A DNA stretch of 32,620 bases from Flammula alnicola (GCA_015499995.1 JADNRV010000458.1:1-32620), one strand, 5' to 3'. Positions 1-9,974 are shown, counted from the stretch's first letter. Notes: generated by a model not told the origin, from the sequence alone. Program-made: numbers and translations.

Positions 1-1
1 A

Positions 2-3000
2 GCGCAGGAGACCACTCCAAAGTCCGAGGAGAATGTTACAGAGTATGCTGGAAATGCGAGTGCTCTCTCTACCTATGATCCATCCACATTGCAGAGTGAT
101 GCTGACTTCCATTGGCTTGCAGATACAGGGGCCACTTCTCATATGACCCCTCATCGTCACTGGGTGCGCAATTACACGCCATATCGCGTCCCAGTCAAGC
201 TAGCAGATCACACAATCATCTACTCTGCAGGTATTGGTACTGTATGTTGTTCAGTCCATTATCAATGGAAAGGAATCTCGTTCTGTAGAGTTAACCAGAG
301 TCTTGCATGTACCCCAACTCCGAAATAACTATTGGCCTGTCTTTATCTCACAAAGCGCAAACATATCAAACTGGAAGTTGATGAACTACCATGTACTTTA
401 AACGCGCTCAAAAGACACTATTTACGGCCACAGTGACTTCGGAGAACACAGGTGTACTTGATGGTGTTACTGAGCCAATTCCGGAGTTTGCCAATGTCCT
501 GCCACTCTGCCATTTGATTAAACCTCTGGCATCGCCGTCTTGGCCACCATAGCTATGACGCGATTCAGAAACTGCTCAAGGGCGAGTTGGTGACTGGACT
601 TGTGCTTGACTCCAAGTTGCAACCAGATCCAATTTGTGAACCATGCCTCGCAGGCAAAATGACGTCCAATCCATTCCCAACCTCGCATAGTCATTCTACT
701 ACTCCGCTAGAATTGATCCACACTGACCTCCATGGTCCTCTTCCTGTTCCTACTCCAGAAGGTTACCGTTACTGGGTGACCTTCATTGATGACTGCACCA
801 AGCTTCGCGCTGTAATGCTGTTAAAACGGAAGAGTGACACATTTGAGGCATTCAAGACGTTTAAAGCGCATGCTGAGAACCAATTGAATTGCAAGATCAA
901 GTCTATGCAGGATGACAAGGGTGGTGAATTTATGTCTAATTCTTTTATTCACTTTACGGATCAATGTGGCATTGTTAGACGCCATACTACGCGTAATCGC
1001 CCACAGCAGAATGGAGTTGCAGAGCGAGCAAACCGCACTATTGCAGATCATGTTACTGCTATGCTCAATGAAGCGCACCTTCCTGCATCGTTCTGGGCGC
1101 ACGCTTTGGCTGCATATATACATGTCTGGAATCGACTTCCTACTGCACCTCTGCCTAATACTACTCCGTATGCAGAATGGTACAAGAAGAAACCAGATGT
1201 GAGCCATCTGCGCGTTTGGGGCTGCACTGCATATGTCTACATTCAAAGGGACAAACGCAAGTCGCTTCAGCCACACATGGAGAAATGCATCTTTGTTGGT
1301 TACCCTGCTGGTTACAAGGGTTGGCAGTTCTACAATCCAGCCACAAAGAAGTTTGTTATCTCTGAACGTGCTGTGTTTGATGAGCGTCACTTCCCTGGCA
1401 TTGCTGGCTCTGGCCCACTCGCCAAAAACGCTCTGATGCCAATTGGCACGCCTTTGGAACCGGAGAATGCTCCTTTTGTGCCGGAAATCGGGGGGGATGA
1501 TGATGATGATGATTTGATTCCTCCTGCGCAAATTCCGCATCCTGCTGTTATTCCTGCTCCACCCGCACCTCCTAACGCACCTGATGCTCCTCCTGAGCCA
1601 CCTATTGCACTGCCTATTCCAGAGCAGCCTCCTGCACCTGCGCCTCGCACTCCTACACCACCACCGCAGCCTAGACGCTCTACGCGTGTTTCTAAGCAAC
1701 CTGGTGAATGGTGGAAAGTCACACCTGCTCCGCCACCTCCAGTTGAGGAAGACGATGATGCAGCTAATGATGATGGTCTTGAGTATGTGCAATTTGCTGG
1801 TGCTGCGTCGACTTCAGATCCTCGCAACTACAGGCAGGCAATGAAGGGCACGATGCGGACAAGTGGCGTGATGCTGCAAATGCAGAGTACAATACTTTGC
1901 TCCAGAATGGCACTTGGGAGTTAGTTGATCTCCCACCTGGAGAAAAGGCTATTGGCTCTGGTTGGGTGTTTAAAGTCAAACGCAATGCGGACGGTTCTAT
2001 TGAGCGCTACAAGGCTCGCTTGGTCGCCAAGGGCTATAGTCAACGCCCTGGAGTCGATTATCACGAGGTCTTTGCTCCCACATTCCGTCCTGCAACTCTG
2101 CGCATGATCTTTGCATTGGCTGCACTTGAGAACCTTGAACTGCGCTCTGTTGACATTTCAGCTGCTTTTACCAATGGTGACCTAGATGAGTGGATATATA
2201 TGATACAACCTAAAGGTTTTCACCAAGGTGGACCTAATATGGTTTGTAGACTCCGAAAATCCCTCTATGGTCTCAAGCAGTCTGCGCGTCAATGGAATAT
2301 CAAGTTGCATGCTGCTCTCACTGAGATGGGCTTCAAACGCGTTGAATCTGACCGCTCTGTCTATATCTACTCTAATGGAGACGTCAAGATCTTTGTGCCC
2401 ATTTACATTGATGACATTACCTTTGCATCCAAGTCCACTGCAGCTGTTGACAATGCGGTCAAGCAACTTGCTCAGCACTTCAAATGCCGCGATCTCGGAC
2501 CCACTGAGTTTCTACTTGGTGTTGCAGTCACTAGAGATCGCCAGAAGCATCTTGTGTCGCTCCATCAGCGCCAATTCATTCTGGACATGCTTGAGCGCTA
2601 CAGTATGACTGATTCGCATCCTGTCCTCACTCCTATTGCACCTGGCACTGTCTTGTCCAAAGACATGGGTCCTCAGAATGCCGCAGAAGTGGAAGCTATG
2701 CGCAACACTCCTTACCTCAGTGCTATTGGGTCTTTGCAGTATTTGGCTACCATGACTCGCCCTGATATTGCGCATGCTGTGTCCTATTTGGCACGCTTTA
2801 ACTGCAATCCTGGTCCCAGGCATTGGGCTGCTGTCAAGCATTTGTTCCGCTATCTCAAGGGCACCTTAGAGTACAAGTTGCAGTATTCTGGTGAAATTGG
2901 CTCTGAGCTCTTCACCACTTACTCTGATGCTGCTCATGGTGATTGCATTGACACTGGCCGCTCTACTGGTGGTTATGTGACCATGATGGCTGGTGGTGCT

Positions 3001-3375
3001 ATTGGCTGGGGCAGTAAACTGCAAAGTCTAGTTACTTTGTCCACTACTGAATCTGAGTATGTGGCTGCAGTTGAGGCTGGCAAGGAGATTGCCTGGATGC
3101 GCAATATCCTTGGTGAATTTGGCTATATTGTTGATCAGCCATCTACTTTACACATGGACAATCAGTCTGCTATCAGTGTGTCCAAGAATCCTGAGCATCA
3201 TGGGCGCATGAAACACTTGGATCTGCGCTTTTACTGGCTTAGGGATGCTGTTAATGACAAACGCATTGCCCCTTCTTATATTCCTACTGCAGAACAAATT
3301 GCAGATATTCTTACCAAACCACTCCCTGCTCCCAAGGTTCAATTTTGTAGAGACCAAATGGGCATTAGGCCTTAG
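2..3375 (+). pseudogene. Copia gag-pol polyprotein, 5'-truncated by the window and frameshifted
   Basis: This is the polyprotein of a copia element. Visible in order: aspartic protease active site DTGA at 122-133; integrase zinc site (CEPCLAGKM) and catalytic D, D, E (HTDLHGP, DDKGGEF, QQNGVAERAN) between 640 and 1030; a proline-rich linker at 1540-1740; reverse transcriptase with YIDD at about 2404; and RNase H (SDAAHGD, STTESEY) at 2920-3080, ending in TAG at 3373-3375. Against copy 2 the frame is broken near 243 (AT inserted, then a C lost), near 383 (one A lost) and near 1856 (one base lost). It is also broken near 500-545, where copy 2 has the same fault. RT and RNase H after 1897 are open to the stop. 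No single full polyprotein can be translated from this copy. Confidence 0.92.
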
Positions 3376-3438
3376 TCTCTGTCTACTTTACTTTTATCTA
3401 TGGACTCTGTAGTCTACTTCGGAGACTTGTGAGATCAC

Positions 3439-3445
3439 GGGGGGA
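3439..3445 (+). other. Polypurine tract of copia copy 1
   Basis: GGGGGGA sits directly before the LTR start TGTTAAA. This is the expected primer site for plus-strand DNA synthesis in LTR retrotransposons. Copy 2 has the identical tract in the same place (4947-4953, - strand). Confidence 0.8.
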
Positions 3446-3817
3446 TGTTAAAACTGCCTGCACATGTCTCCAAGTTATCTTATCTTATCTTATCTTATCT
3501 CTTATCTTATCTCTTATCTGCACTTCCTCCTTTTCACTTGTTGTGCATTTGTAGATTAGATTCTTATCAAGTTCTAGATCATCTCTAGATGATCTCCAGA
3601 TCATTTCTAGATCCTTTCTATTTAGTATATAAAGTCTTTTGACATTTGCCAGAAGTCCTTAGTTACTCACTCTGGACTTCAGGCAAGTAGTTAGTCCAAT
3701 ACAATCAGTTACTCACTCTGGACTTCAGCTTACTATAGCTCCTGTGTCCCTCGCTCCGAGTTGCTCATATTTGGCGCACAGCTGCGTCACACGTTCCCGC
3801 GCTTGCCACCTTTAACA
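3446..3817 (+). repeat. 3' LTR of copia copy 1 (372 bp)
   Basis: It begins TGTTAAA and ends TTTAACA, 7-bp inverted termini of the TG...CA type. It resembles the two 374-bp LTRs of copy 2 in reverse complement, with a few substitutions and small indels; the GATA tract has 8 units here and 7 in copy 2. Two copies of a 22-bp word starting AGTTACTCACTCTGG lie at 3661-3682 and 3707-3728, just downstream of the TATA box, where transcription should start. Confidence 0.93.
3475..3633 (+). promoter_or_regulatory. LTR U3 promoter: TTATC (GATA) cluster and TATA box
   Basis: Eight TTATC words (GATAA on the other strand) are packed into 3475-3518. A TATATAAA box follows at 3626-3633. GATAA clusters are the usual target of fungal GATA-type zinc-finger regulators, such as nitrogen-catabolite or light-response factors. 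Control of this element by such a factor is inferred, not shown. Confidence 0.55.
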
Positions 3818-4173
3818 CGGCAATGTCACGCGACCTGTCCTGTAGTGTGCCTAGATGTCCGTTCTTTTAATCTAGAGATCCGCGCCCTCGCTGTATAGGC
3901 CGGATGGTTAAGATATTACTGAAAGGCGCCTATTTCCGTACACTTCATTAGATGTATTGACTAGTATCTCAATAGTTACTAATGATAATGTCTTTAATTG
4001 ACCGCGCGTTCCTCGTTATCTTGCATAGTTTCCTCTAGTCCTTAGTAGTCTTGTTATTGTAATGTCCGGACTTGTAACATTGAGACTACATTGTAAGCTT
4101 TACTAAGTGCTAAAAATAGCTCAGGTAAGGAGAATAGTATTCCGTTCAGAGCTAGCCGCTCGCGGTCTCTTCA

Positions 4174-4210
4174 TCTCCCCCCAACTTAGATATTGACTGT
4201 CCCCAGTCAA
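4174..4210 (+). promoter_or_regulatory. C-rich motif plus 7-bp palindrome, copy 1
   Basis: TCTCCCCCCAACTT at 4174-4187 is followed after 5 bp by the perfect inverted repeat TTGACTG-TCCC-CAGTCAA at 4193-4210. The same 14-bp C-rich word and a related palindrome lie upstream of gene B (12822-12856). With copia copy 2 removed, this site would be about 510 bp upstream of the gene A start codon. A binding site for a dimeric regulator is an inference; a shared ancient repeat is the alternative. Confidence 0.4.
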
Positions 4211-4567
4211 CCATATCGCACACTATCAAGGGTCTCTTTCATTTGTTTCTTCGTTCAACATTTGCCTATGCAATCCTTTAGGAGCGCCTATGTTCTCACG
4301 ACAAAGCTTGCCGTTGTAATGAGAAGCACGGTGAAGACTTCCTGCCTAACAAACTTTCCGAAGTTCCCAACTCGTGTTCTAAGGTCTTTCCATCCTAGGA
4401 ATAACTTCCTTAACCGTTGCTGATCCTGACCATCGGTAAGCGCTTCTAATGAGTCCGCTTCCTCGAAAGGCTACACAACTGATTCTATCAGGTTTTAACA
4501 TATCCTGCGGCTTCTTTCTTGGTGAATACGAAGAATTGCACTCCGTCATAGTCGTTCGGTTGCAGTC

Positions 4568-4572
4568 GGTGA
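4568..4572. repeat. Target site duplication of copia copy 2, left copy (GGTGA)
   Basis: GGTGA directly abuts the LTR at 4573, and the same 5 bp follow the other LTR at 9935-9939. Five-bp duplications are typical of copia integrases, and this one fixes both ends of the element. Confidence 0.9.
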
Positions 4573-4946
4573 TGTTAAAGGTGGCAAGCGCGGGAACGTG
4601 TGACGCAGCTGTGCGCCTAATATGAGCAACTCGAAGCGAGGGACACAGGAGCTATAGTAAGCTGAAGTCCAGAGTGAGTAACTAATTGTATTGGGCAAAA
4701 TACTAACTACTTGCCTGAAGTCCAGAGTGAGTAACTAAGGACTTCTGGCAAATGTCAAAAGACTTTATATACTAAATAGAAAGGATCTAGAAAGTATCTG
4801 GAGATGATCTAGAGATGATCTAGAACTTGATAAGAATCTAATCTACAAGTGCACAACAAGTGAAAAGGAGGAAGTGCAGATAAGAGATAAGATAAGAGAT
4901 AAGATAAGATAAGATAACTTGGAGACATGAGTAGGCAGTTTTAACA
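4573..4946 (-). repeat. 3' LTR of copia copy 2 (374 bp)
   Basis: On the + strand it runs from TGTTAAAGG to TTTTAACA. It matches the 5' LTR at 9561-9934 at every base I compared. It contains the GATA cluster (4879-4917) and the TATA box (reverse complement at 4764-4771). Confidence 0.95.
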
Positions 4947-4953
4947 TCCCCCC
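4947..4953 (-). other. Polypurine tract of copia copy 2
   Basis: TCCCCCC on the + strand reads GGGGGGA on the element strand, directly before the 3' LTR and identical to the tract of copy 1. Confidence 0.8.
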
Positions 4954-5016
4954 GTGATCTCACAAGTCTCCAAAGTAGACTACAGAGTCCATAGATAAAA
5001 GAACAGTAGAAGGAGA

Positions 5017-8000
5017 CTAAGGCCTAATGCCCATTTGGTCTCTACAAAATTGAACCTTGGGAGCAGGGAGTGGTTTGGTAAGAATATCTGCAATTTGTTC
5101 TGCAGTAGGAATATAAGAAGGGGCAATGCGTTTGTCATTAACAGCATCCCTAAGCCAGTAAAAGCGCAGATCCAAGTGTTTCATGCGCCCATGATGCTCA
5201 GGATTCTTGGACACACTGATAGCAGACTGATTGTCCATGTGTAAAGTAGATGGCTGGTCAACAATATAGCCAAATTCACCAAGGATATTGCGCATCCAGG
5301 CAATCTCCTTGCCAGCCTCAACTGCAGCCACATACTCAGATTCAGTAGTGGACAAAGTAACAAGACTTTGCAGTTTACTGCCCCAGCCAATAGCACCACC
5401 AGCCATCATGGTCACATAACCACCGGTAGAGCGGCCAGTGTCAATGCAATCACCATGAGCAGCATCAGAGTAAGTGGTGAACAGCTCAGAGCCAATTTCA
5501 CCAGAATACTGCAACTTGTACTCTAAGGTGCCCTTGAGATAGCGGAACAAATGCTTGACAGCAGCCCAATGCCTGGGACCAGGATTGCAGTTAAAGCGTG
5601 CCAAATAGGACACAGCATGCGCAATATCTGGACGAGTCATGGTAGCCAAATACTGCAAAGACCCAATAGCACTGAGGTAAGGAGTATTGCGCATAGCTTC
5701 CACTTCTGCGGCATTCTGAGGACCCATGTCTTTGGACAAGACAGTGCCAGGTGCAATGGGAGTGAGGACAGGGTGCGACTCAGTCATACTGTAGCGCTCA
5801 AGCATGTCCAGAATGAATTGGCGCTGATGGAGCGACACAAGATGCTTCTGGCGATCTCTAGTGACTGCAACACCAAGTAGAAACTCAGTGGGTCCGAGAT
5901 CGCGACATTTGAAGTGCTGAGCAAGTTGCTTGACCGCATTGTCAACAGCTGCAGTGGACTTGGATGCAAAGGTAATGTCATCAATGTAAATGGGCACAAA
6001 GATCTTGACCTGTCCATTAGAGTAGATATAGACAGAGCGGTCAGATTCAACGCGTTTGAAGCCCATCTCAGTGAGAGCAGCATGCAACTTGATATTCCAT
6101 TGACGCGCAGACTGCTTGAGACCATAGAGGGATTTTCGGAGTCTGCAAACCATATTAGGTCCACCTTGGTGAAACCTTCAGGTTGCATCATGTATATCCA
6201 CTCATCAAGGTCACCATTAGTAAAAGCAGCTGAAATGTCTACAGAGCGCAGTTCAAGGTTCTCAAGTGCAGCCAATGCAAAGATCATGCGCAGAGTTGCA
6301 GGACGGAATGTGGGAGCAAAGACCTCGTGATAATCAACTCCAGGGCGTTGACTATAGCCCTTGGCGACCAACGAGCCTTGTAGCGCTCAATAGAACCGTC
6401 TGCATTGCGTTTGACTTTAAACACCCAACCAGAGCCAATAGCCTTTTCTCCAGGTGGGAGATCAACTAACTCCCAAGTGCCATTCTGGAGCAAAGTATTG
6501 TACTCTGCATTTGCAGCGTCACGCCACTTGTCCGCATCATCGCCCTTCATTGCCTGCCTGTAGTTGCGAGGATCTGAGTCGACGCAGCACCAGCAAATTG
6601 CACATACTCAAGACCTTCATCATCAGCTGCATCATCGCTTCCTCAACTGGAGGTGGCGGAGCAGGTGTGACTTTCCACCATTCACCAGGTTGCTTAGAAA
6701 CACGCGTAGAGCGTCTAGGCTGCGGTGGTGGGTAGGAATCCGAGGTGCAGGTGCAGGAGGCTGTTCTGGAATAGGCGGTACAACAGGCAGCTCAGAGAAG
6801 CATCAGGTGCGTTAGGAGGTGCGGGTGGAGCAGGAATACCAGCAGGACGCGGAATTTGCGCAGGAGGAATCAAATTATCATCATCATCATTCCCCCCGAT
6901 TTCCGGCACAAAAGGAGCAGTCTCTGGTTCCAAAGGCGTGCCAATTGGCATAAGAGTGTTTTTGGCGAGTGGGCCAGAGGTAGCAATGCCAGGGAAGTGA
7001 CGCTCATCAAACACAGCACGTTCAGAGATAACAAACTTCTTTGTGGCTGGATTGTAGAACTGCCAACCCTTGTAACCAGTAGGGTAACCAACAAAGATGC
7101 ACTTCTCCATGTGTGGCTGAAGCGACTTGCGTTTGTCTCTTTGAATGTAGACATATGCAGTGCAGCCCCAAACGCGCAATGGCTCACATCGGTTTCTTCT
7201 TGTACCATTCTGCATACGGAGTAGTATTAGGCAGAGGCGCAGTAGGAAGTCGATTCCAGACATGTATATATGAGCCAAAGCGTGCGCCCAGAACGATGCA
7301 GGAAGGTGCGCTTCATTGAGCATGCAGTAACATGATCCGCAATAGTGCGGTTTGCTCGCTCTGCAACTCCATTCTGCTGTGGGCGATTACGCGTAGTATG
7401 GCGTCTAACAATGCCACATTGATCCGTAAAGTGAATAAAAGCATTAGACATGAATTCACCACCCTTGTCATCCTGCATAGACTTGATCTTGCAATTCAAT
7501 TGGTTCTCAGCATGCGCTTTAAACGTCTTGAATGCCTCAAATGTGTCACTCTTCCGTTTTAACAGCATTACAGCGCGAAGCTTGGTGCAGTCATCAATGA
7601 AGGTCACCCAGTAACGGTAACCTTCTGGAGTAGGAACAGGAAGAGGACCATGGAGATCAGTGTGGATCAATTCTAGCGGAGTAGTAGAATGACTATGCGA
7701 GGTTGGGAATGGATTGGACGTCATTTTGCCTGCGAGGCATGGTTCACAAATTGGATCTGGTTGCAACTTGGAGTCAAGCACAAGTCCAGTCACCAACTCG
7801 CCCTTGAGCAGTTTCTGAATCGCGTCGTAGCTATGGTGGCCAAGACGACGATGCCAGAGGTTGAATCAAATGGCAGAGTGGCAGGACATTGGCAAACTCC
7901 GGAATTGGCTCAGTAACACCATCAAGTACACCTGTGTTCTCCGAAGTCACTGTGGCCGTAAATAGTGTCTTTTGAGCGCGTTTAAAGTACATGGTAGTTT

Positions 8001-9177
8001 CATCAACTTCCAGTTTGATATGTTTGCGCTTTGTGAGATAAAGACAGGCCAATAAGTTATTTCGGAGTTGGGGTACATGCAAGACTCTGGTTAACTCTAC
8101 AGAACGAGATTCCTTTCCATTGATAATGGGACTGAACAACACAGTACCAATACCTGCAGAGTAGATGATTGTGTGATCTGCTAGCTTGACTGGGACGCGA
8201 TATGGCGTGTAATTGCGCACCCAGTGACGATGAGGGGTCATATGAGAAGTGGCCCCTGTATCTGCAAGCCAATGGAAGTCAGCATCACTCTGCAATGTGG
8301 ATGGATCATAGGTAGAGAGAGCACTCGCATTTCCAGCATACTCTGTAACATTCTCCTCGGACTTTGGAGTGGTCTCCTGCGCTTTGTTCGCTTTTCTGCC
8401 CTTCTTGCGATATTCTCGCACGCTCTCCTGCGCGTTCTGCTGCGCTTTGATAAAGCGGTTGCACTTGTCCTGTGTGTGATTGGACATACCGCAAAACGTG
8501 CATTTGAGCGCGGGAGGTGCAGATGATGTAGAGAGCGCGGAACCAATGGTAGGAGCGTCCGAAGCGCGATGGCGACGCTGCGCTTCCTCTGTGACAAATG
8601 CCTGCTGAATTGCGGACTTGTCAAGCTTGTCCATAAGCAACAGAGATGAAGCGAAGGTGCTGTACTCGTCCGGAAGCGCGCGGATCATTGCCATGGATGC
8701 GAGCTCATCATCGAGCTTGGCAAGGTCGAATCCGGTAGGGCGAAGGTCCTGGATGCGGCGAATGGAGGTATCAACTCTATTCATCAAAGTCTGAAGAGTT
8801 TCATCCTCTTGCTTCCGGATGGAGAATAGGTCATCATAGGCATTAAAGCGTGCGCCCGGACGCTTCTGCTGATGGATATCGCGCAGAGCGGTCCAGATCT
8901 TGACCGGATCATCCTCAATTCCATTGAAGTGGATCTTCTGATCATCCTCTACAAGCATATACATCATTCCGGACGCTTTGTCTGATTTAAGCGTCCAGTC
9001 ATCAAATGCTTTGGTCTCCTCTGCTGTAGGGGTTGCAGGGAGTGTAGGCTTGGTCGATGTGCCGTTTACAATGCGCCAGACGCCGTTTGCACGGAGCCAG
9101 GCCTGCATATCACCGGACCAAGTGTTATAATTGAAAGCATTCAATTTAGTGATTTGGGGCATGTGTAAAGAAGACAT
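5017..9177 (-). pseudogene. Copia gag-pol polyprotein of copy 2, frameshifted
   Basis: The reading starts at an ATG whose complement is at 9175-9177 (MSSLHMPQITKLNAF). It contains gag with a CCHC knuckle (C-x2-C-x4-H-x4-C, about 8475-8515), protease DTGA, integrase with HHCC and D, D, E, then reverse transcriptase (YIDD) and RNase H, to a TAG ending at 5017. The first ~430 codons (9177 to about 7880) are open, as is the RT/RNase H part from 6153 to 5017. Between them I see single-base losses relative to copy 1 near 7329, 7279, 7197, 7190, 6374 and 6170. A further frame break near 7855-7905 is shared with copy 1. The identical LTRs argue that most of these are either sequence errors or were inherited from a defective source copy. 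Confidence 0.92.
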
Positions 9178-9548
9178 GATTGCGAGGGATCCGTGGAGAG
9201 CGGAGGAGCGCGAGTCGGCTGGGATATGCGGAATAGTGTCCGGATATGTGTAAATGAGTTGTACGGCGTTCCGTGCGCAGTAGGTGCGGCGAACTCGGAA
9301 ATGAAATGAAAGTGTAAACTAGAGTATTCTAGACAACACTATATAAAAGTGTATGTAACTCGGAGTCCAGGCGGTTGTTCCGAGTGTAACTCAGCCCTAA
9401 TGGCGTGCAAGCTCGTCCTTACTAGCAGCGGCAATATAAGGCCGGGCCTGGCAAGGGTTTACAAGTAATGAGAGGTAATATGCCTGATGAAAGCTAACTA
9501 CTAATAGATTTCGTTCGCAAAACACCTGTTTGAAGCGCTTAGAGCGCG
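9178..9548 (-). other. Untranslated leader of copia copy 2 with a stem-loop and a + strand TATA
   Basis: Leader between primer site and gag start. It contains the inverted repeat ACTCGGA...TCCGAGT at 9358-9385 (14-base loop). A TATATAAAA word on the + strand at 9340-9348 points away from gag. The stem-loop could act in RNA packaging or dimerisation, but nothing in the sequence proves this. Confidence 0.45.
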
Positions 9549-9560
9549 GGGCCCATAACC
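9549..9560 (-). other. Primer-binding site matching the middle of initiator tRNA-Met
   Basis: The + strand reads GGGCCCATAACC directly before the LTR. The anticodon arm of eukaryotic initiator tRNA-Met (yeast) contains GGGCTCATAACC, so 11 of 12 bases agree, and the mismatch would be a G-U pair. The match is to the anticodon region and not to the tRNA 3' end, the arrangement known from Drosophila copia, which primes from a cleaved half-tRNA. Upstream AGCGCG also resembles the D-arm side of that tRNA. The tRNA of this species is not available to compare. Confidence 0.7.
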
Positions 9561-9934
9561 TGTTAAAGGTGGCAAGCGCGGGAACGTGTGACGCAGCTGT
9601 GCGCCTAATATGAGCAACTCGAAGCGAGGGACACAGGAGCTATAGTAAGCTGAAGTCCAGAGTGAGTAACTAATTGTATTGGGCAAAATACTAACTACTT
9701 GCCTGAAGTCCAGAGTGAGTAACTAAGGACTTCTGGCAAATGTCAAAAGACTTTATATACTAAATAGAAAGGATCTAGAAAGTATCTGGAGATGATCTAG
9801 AGATGATCTAGAACTTGATAAGAATCTAATCTACAAGTGCACAACAAGTGAAAAGGAGGAAGTGCAGATAAGAGATAAGATAAGAGATAAGATAAGATAA
9901 GATAACTTGGAGACATGAGTAGGCAGTTTTAACA
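9561..9934 (-). repeat. 5' LTR of copia copy 2 (374 bp)
   Basis: TGTTAAAGG...TTTTAACA on the + strand, identical by eye to 4573-4946. Its transcription should run leftward. Its U3 end, with seven GATAA words at about 9867-9905, faces gene A. Confidence 0.95.
9752..9905 (-). promoter_or_regulatory. Copia copy 2 promoter: GATA cluster and TATA box
   Basis: TATATAAA on the - strand (complement at 9752-9759) preceded by seven GATAA words at 9867-9905. This drives the element leftward. The GATA cluster is only about 70-110 bp from the TATA box of gene A, so it could also influence that gene; that is an inference. Confidence 0.5.
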
Positions 9935-9939
9935 GGTGA
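9935..9939. repeat. Target site duplication of copia copy 2, right copy (GGTGA)
   Basis: Pairs with GGTGA at 4568-4572. Confidence 0.9.
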
Positions 9940-9974
9940 CTCGGTGCGGTGTCTGTAGTTTGTTTTGGCCCGCG

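Larger units (their letters stand above)
1..3817 (+). mobile_element. Ty1/copia LTR retrotransposon, copy 1 (5' end outside window)
   Basis: The order protease, integrase, reverse transcriptase, RNase H is that of Ty1/copia (Pseudoviridae-type) elements. Position 1 falls late in gag, at the point equivalent to about 8385 in copy 2, so the 5' LTR and most of gag lie to the left of the window. The coding part ends at 3375, followed by a GGGGGGA polypurine tract at 3439-3445 and the 3' LTR at 3446-3817. The 5 bp after the LTR are CGGCA, the expected target duplication if the left flank shows the same word. It lies tail-to-tail with copy 2 (4573-9934), separated by 755 bp. Confidence 0.95.
3818..4572. 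other. Non-coding DNA between the two copia copies; displaced upstream region of gene A
   Basis: I see no convincing gene here; the only open frame of note (4193-4423) has no recognisable content. The 5-bp duplication GGTGA at 4568-4572 and 9935-9939 shows that this DNA once continued directly into position 9940, the proximal promoter of gene A. It holds a C-rich word plus palindrome at 4174-4210 that recurs upstream of gene B. Confidence 0.6.
4573..9934 (-). mobile_element. Ty1/copia retrotransposon, copy 2, complete, 5.36 kb
   Basis: A complete element on the - strand: 5' LTR 9561-9934, primer-binding site 9549-9560, gag-pol 9177-5017, polypurine tract 4953-4947, 3' LTR 4946-4573, with GGTGA duplicated on both flanks. 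The two LTRs read as identical over 374 bp, which by the usual logic of LTR dating means a very recent insertion. Despite this, gag-pol carries several frameshifts. The insertion separates gene A from its distal upstream DNA and lies about 35 bp from its TATA box. Confidence 0.96.

Noticed and set aside
821..1792. Long - strand open frame opposite the copia pol gene
   Set aside because: It is antisense to conserved integrase sequence, has low-complexity Arg-rich content and no family features. It is a shadow of the pol frame.
3475..3518. TTATC tract as a simple microsatellite only
   Set aside because: It sits at the same place in all three LTRs upstream of TATA and is broken by TC units; a promoter role is more likely, although slippage clearly changes its length.
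4193..4423. 76-codon frame in the gap between copia copies
   Set aside because: No initiation context, domain or intron structure; the region is better explained as displaced upstream DNA of gene A.
1..9934. Repeat-induced point mutation between the two copia copies
   Set aside because: Differences I compared are scattered substitutions and single-base indels without an obvious excess of C-to-T/G-to-A changes; a counted alignment would be needed to be certain.
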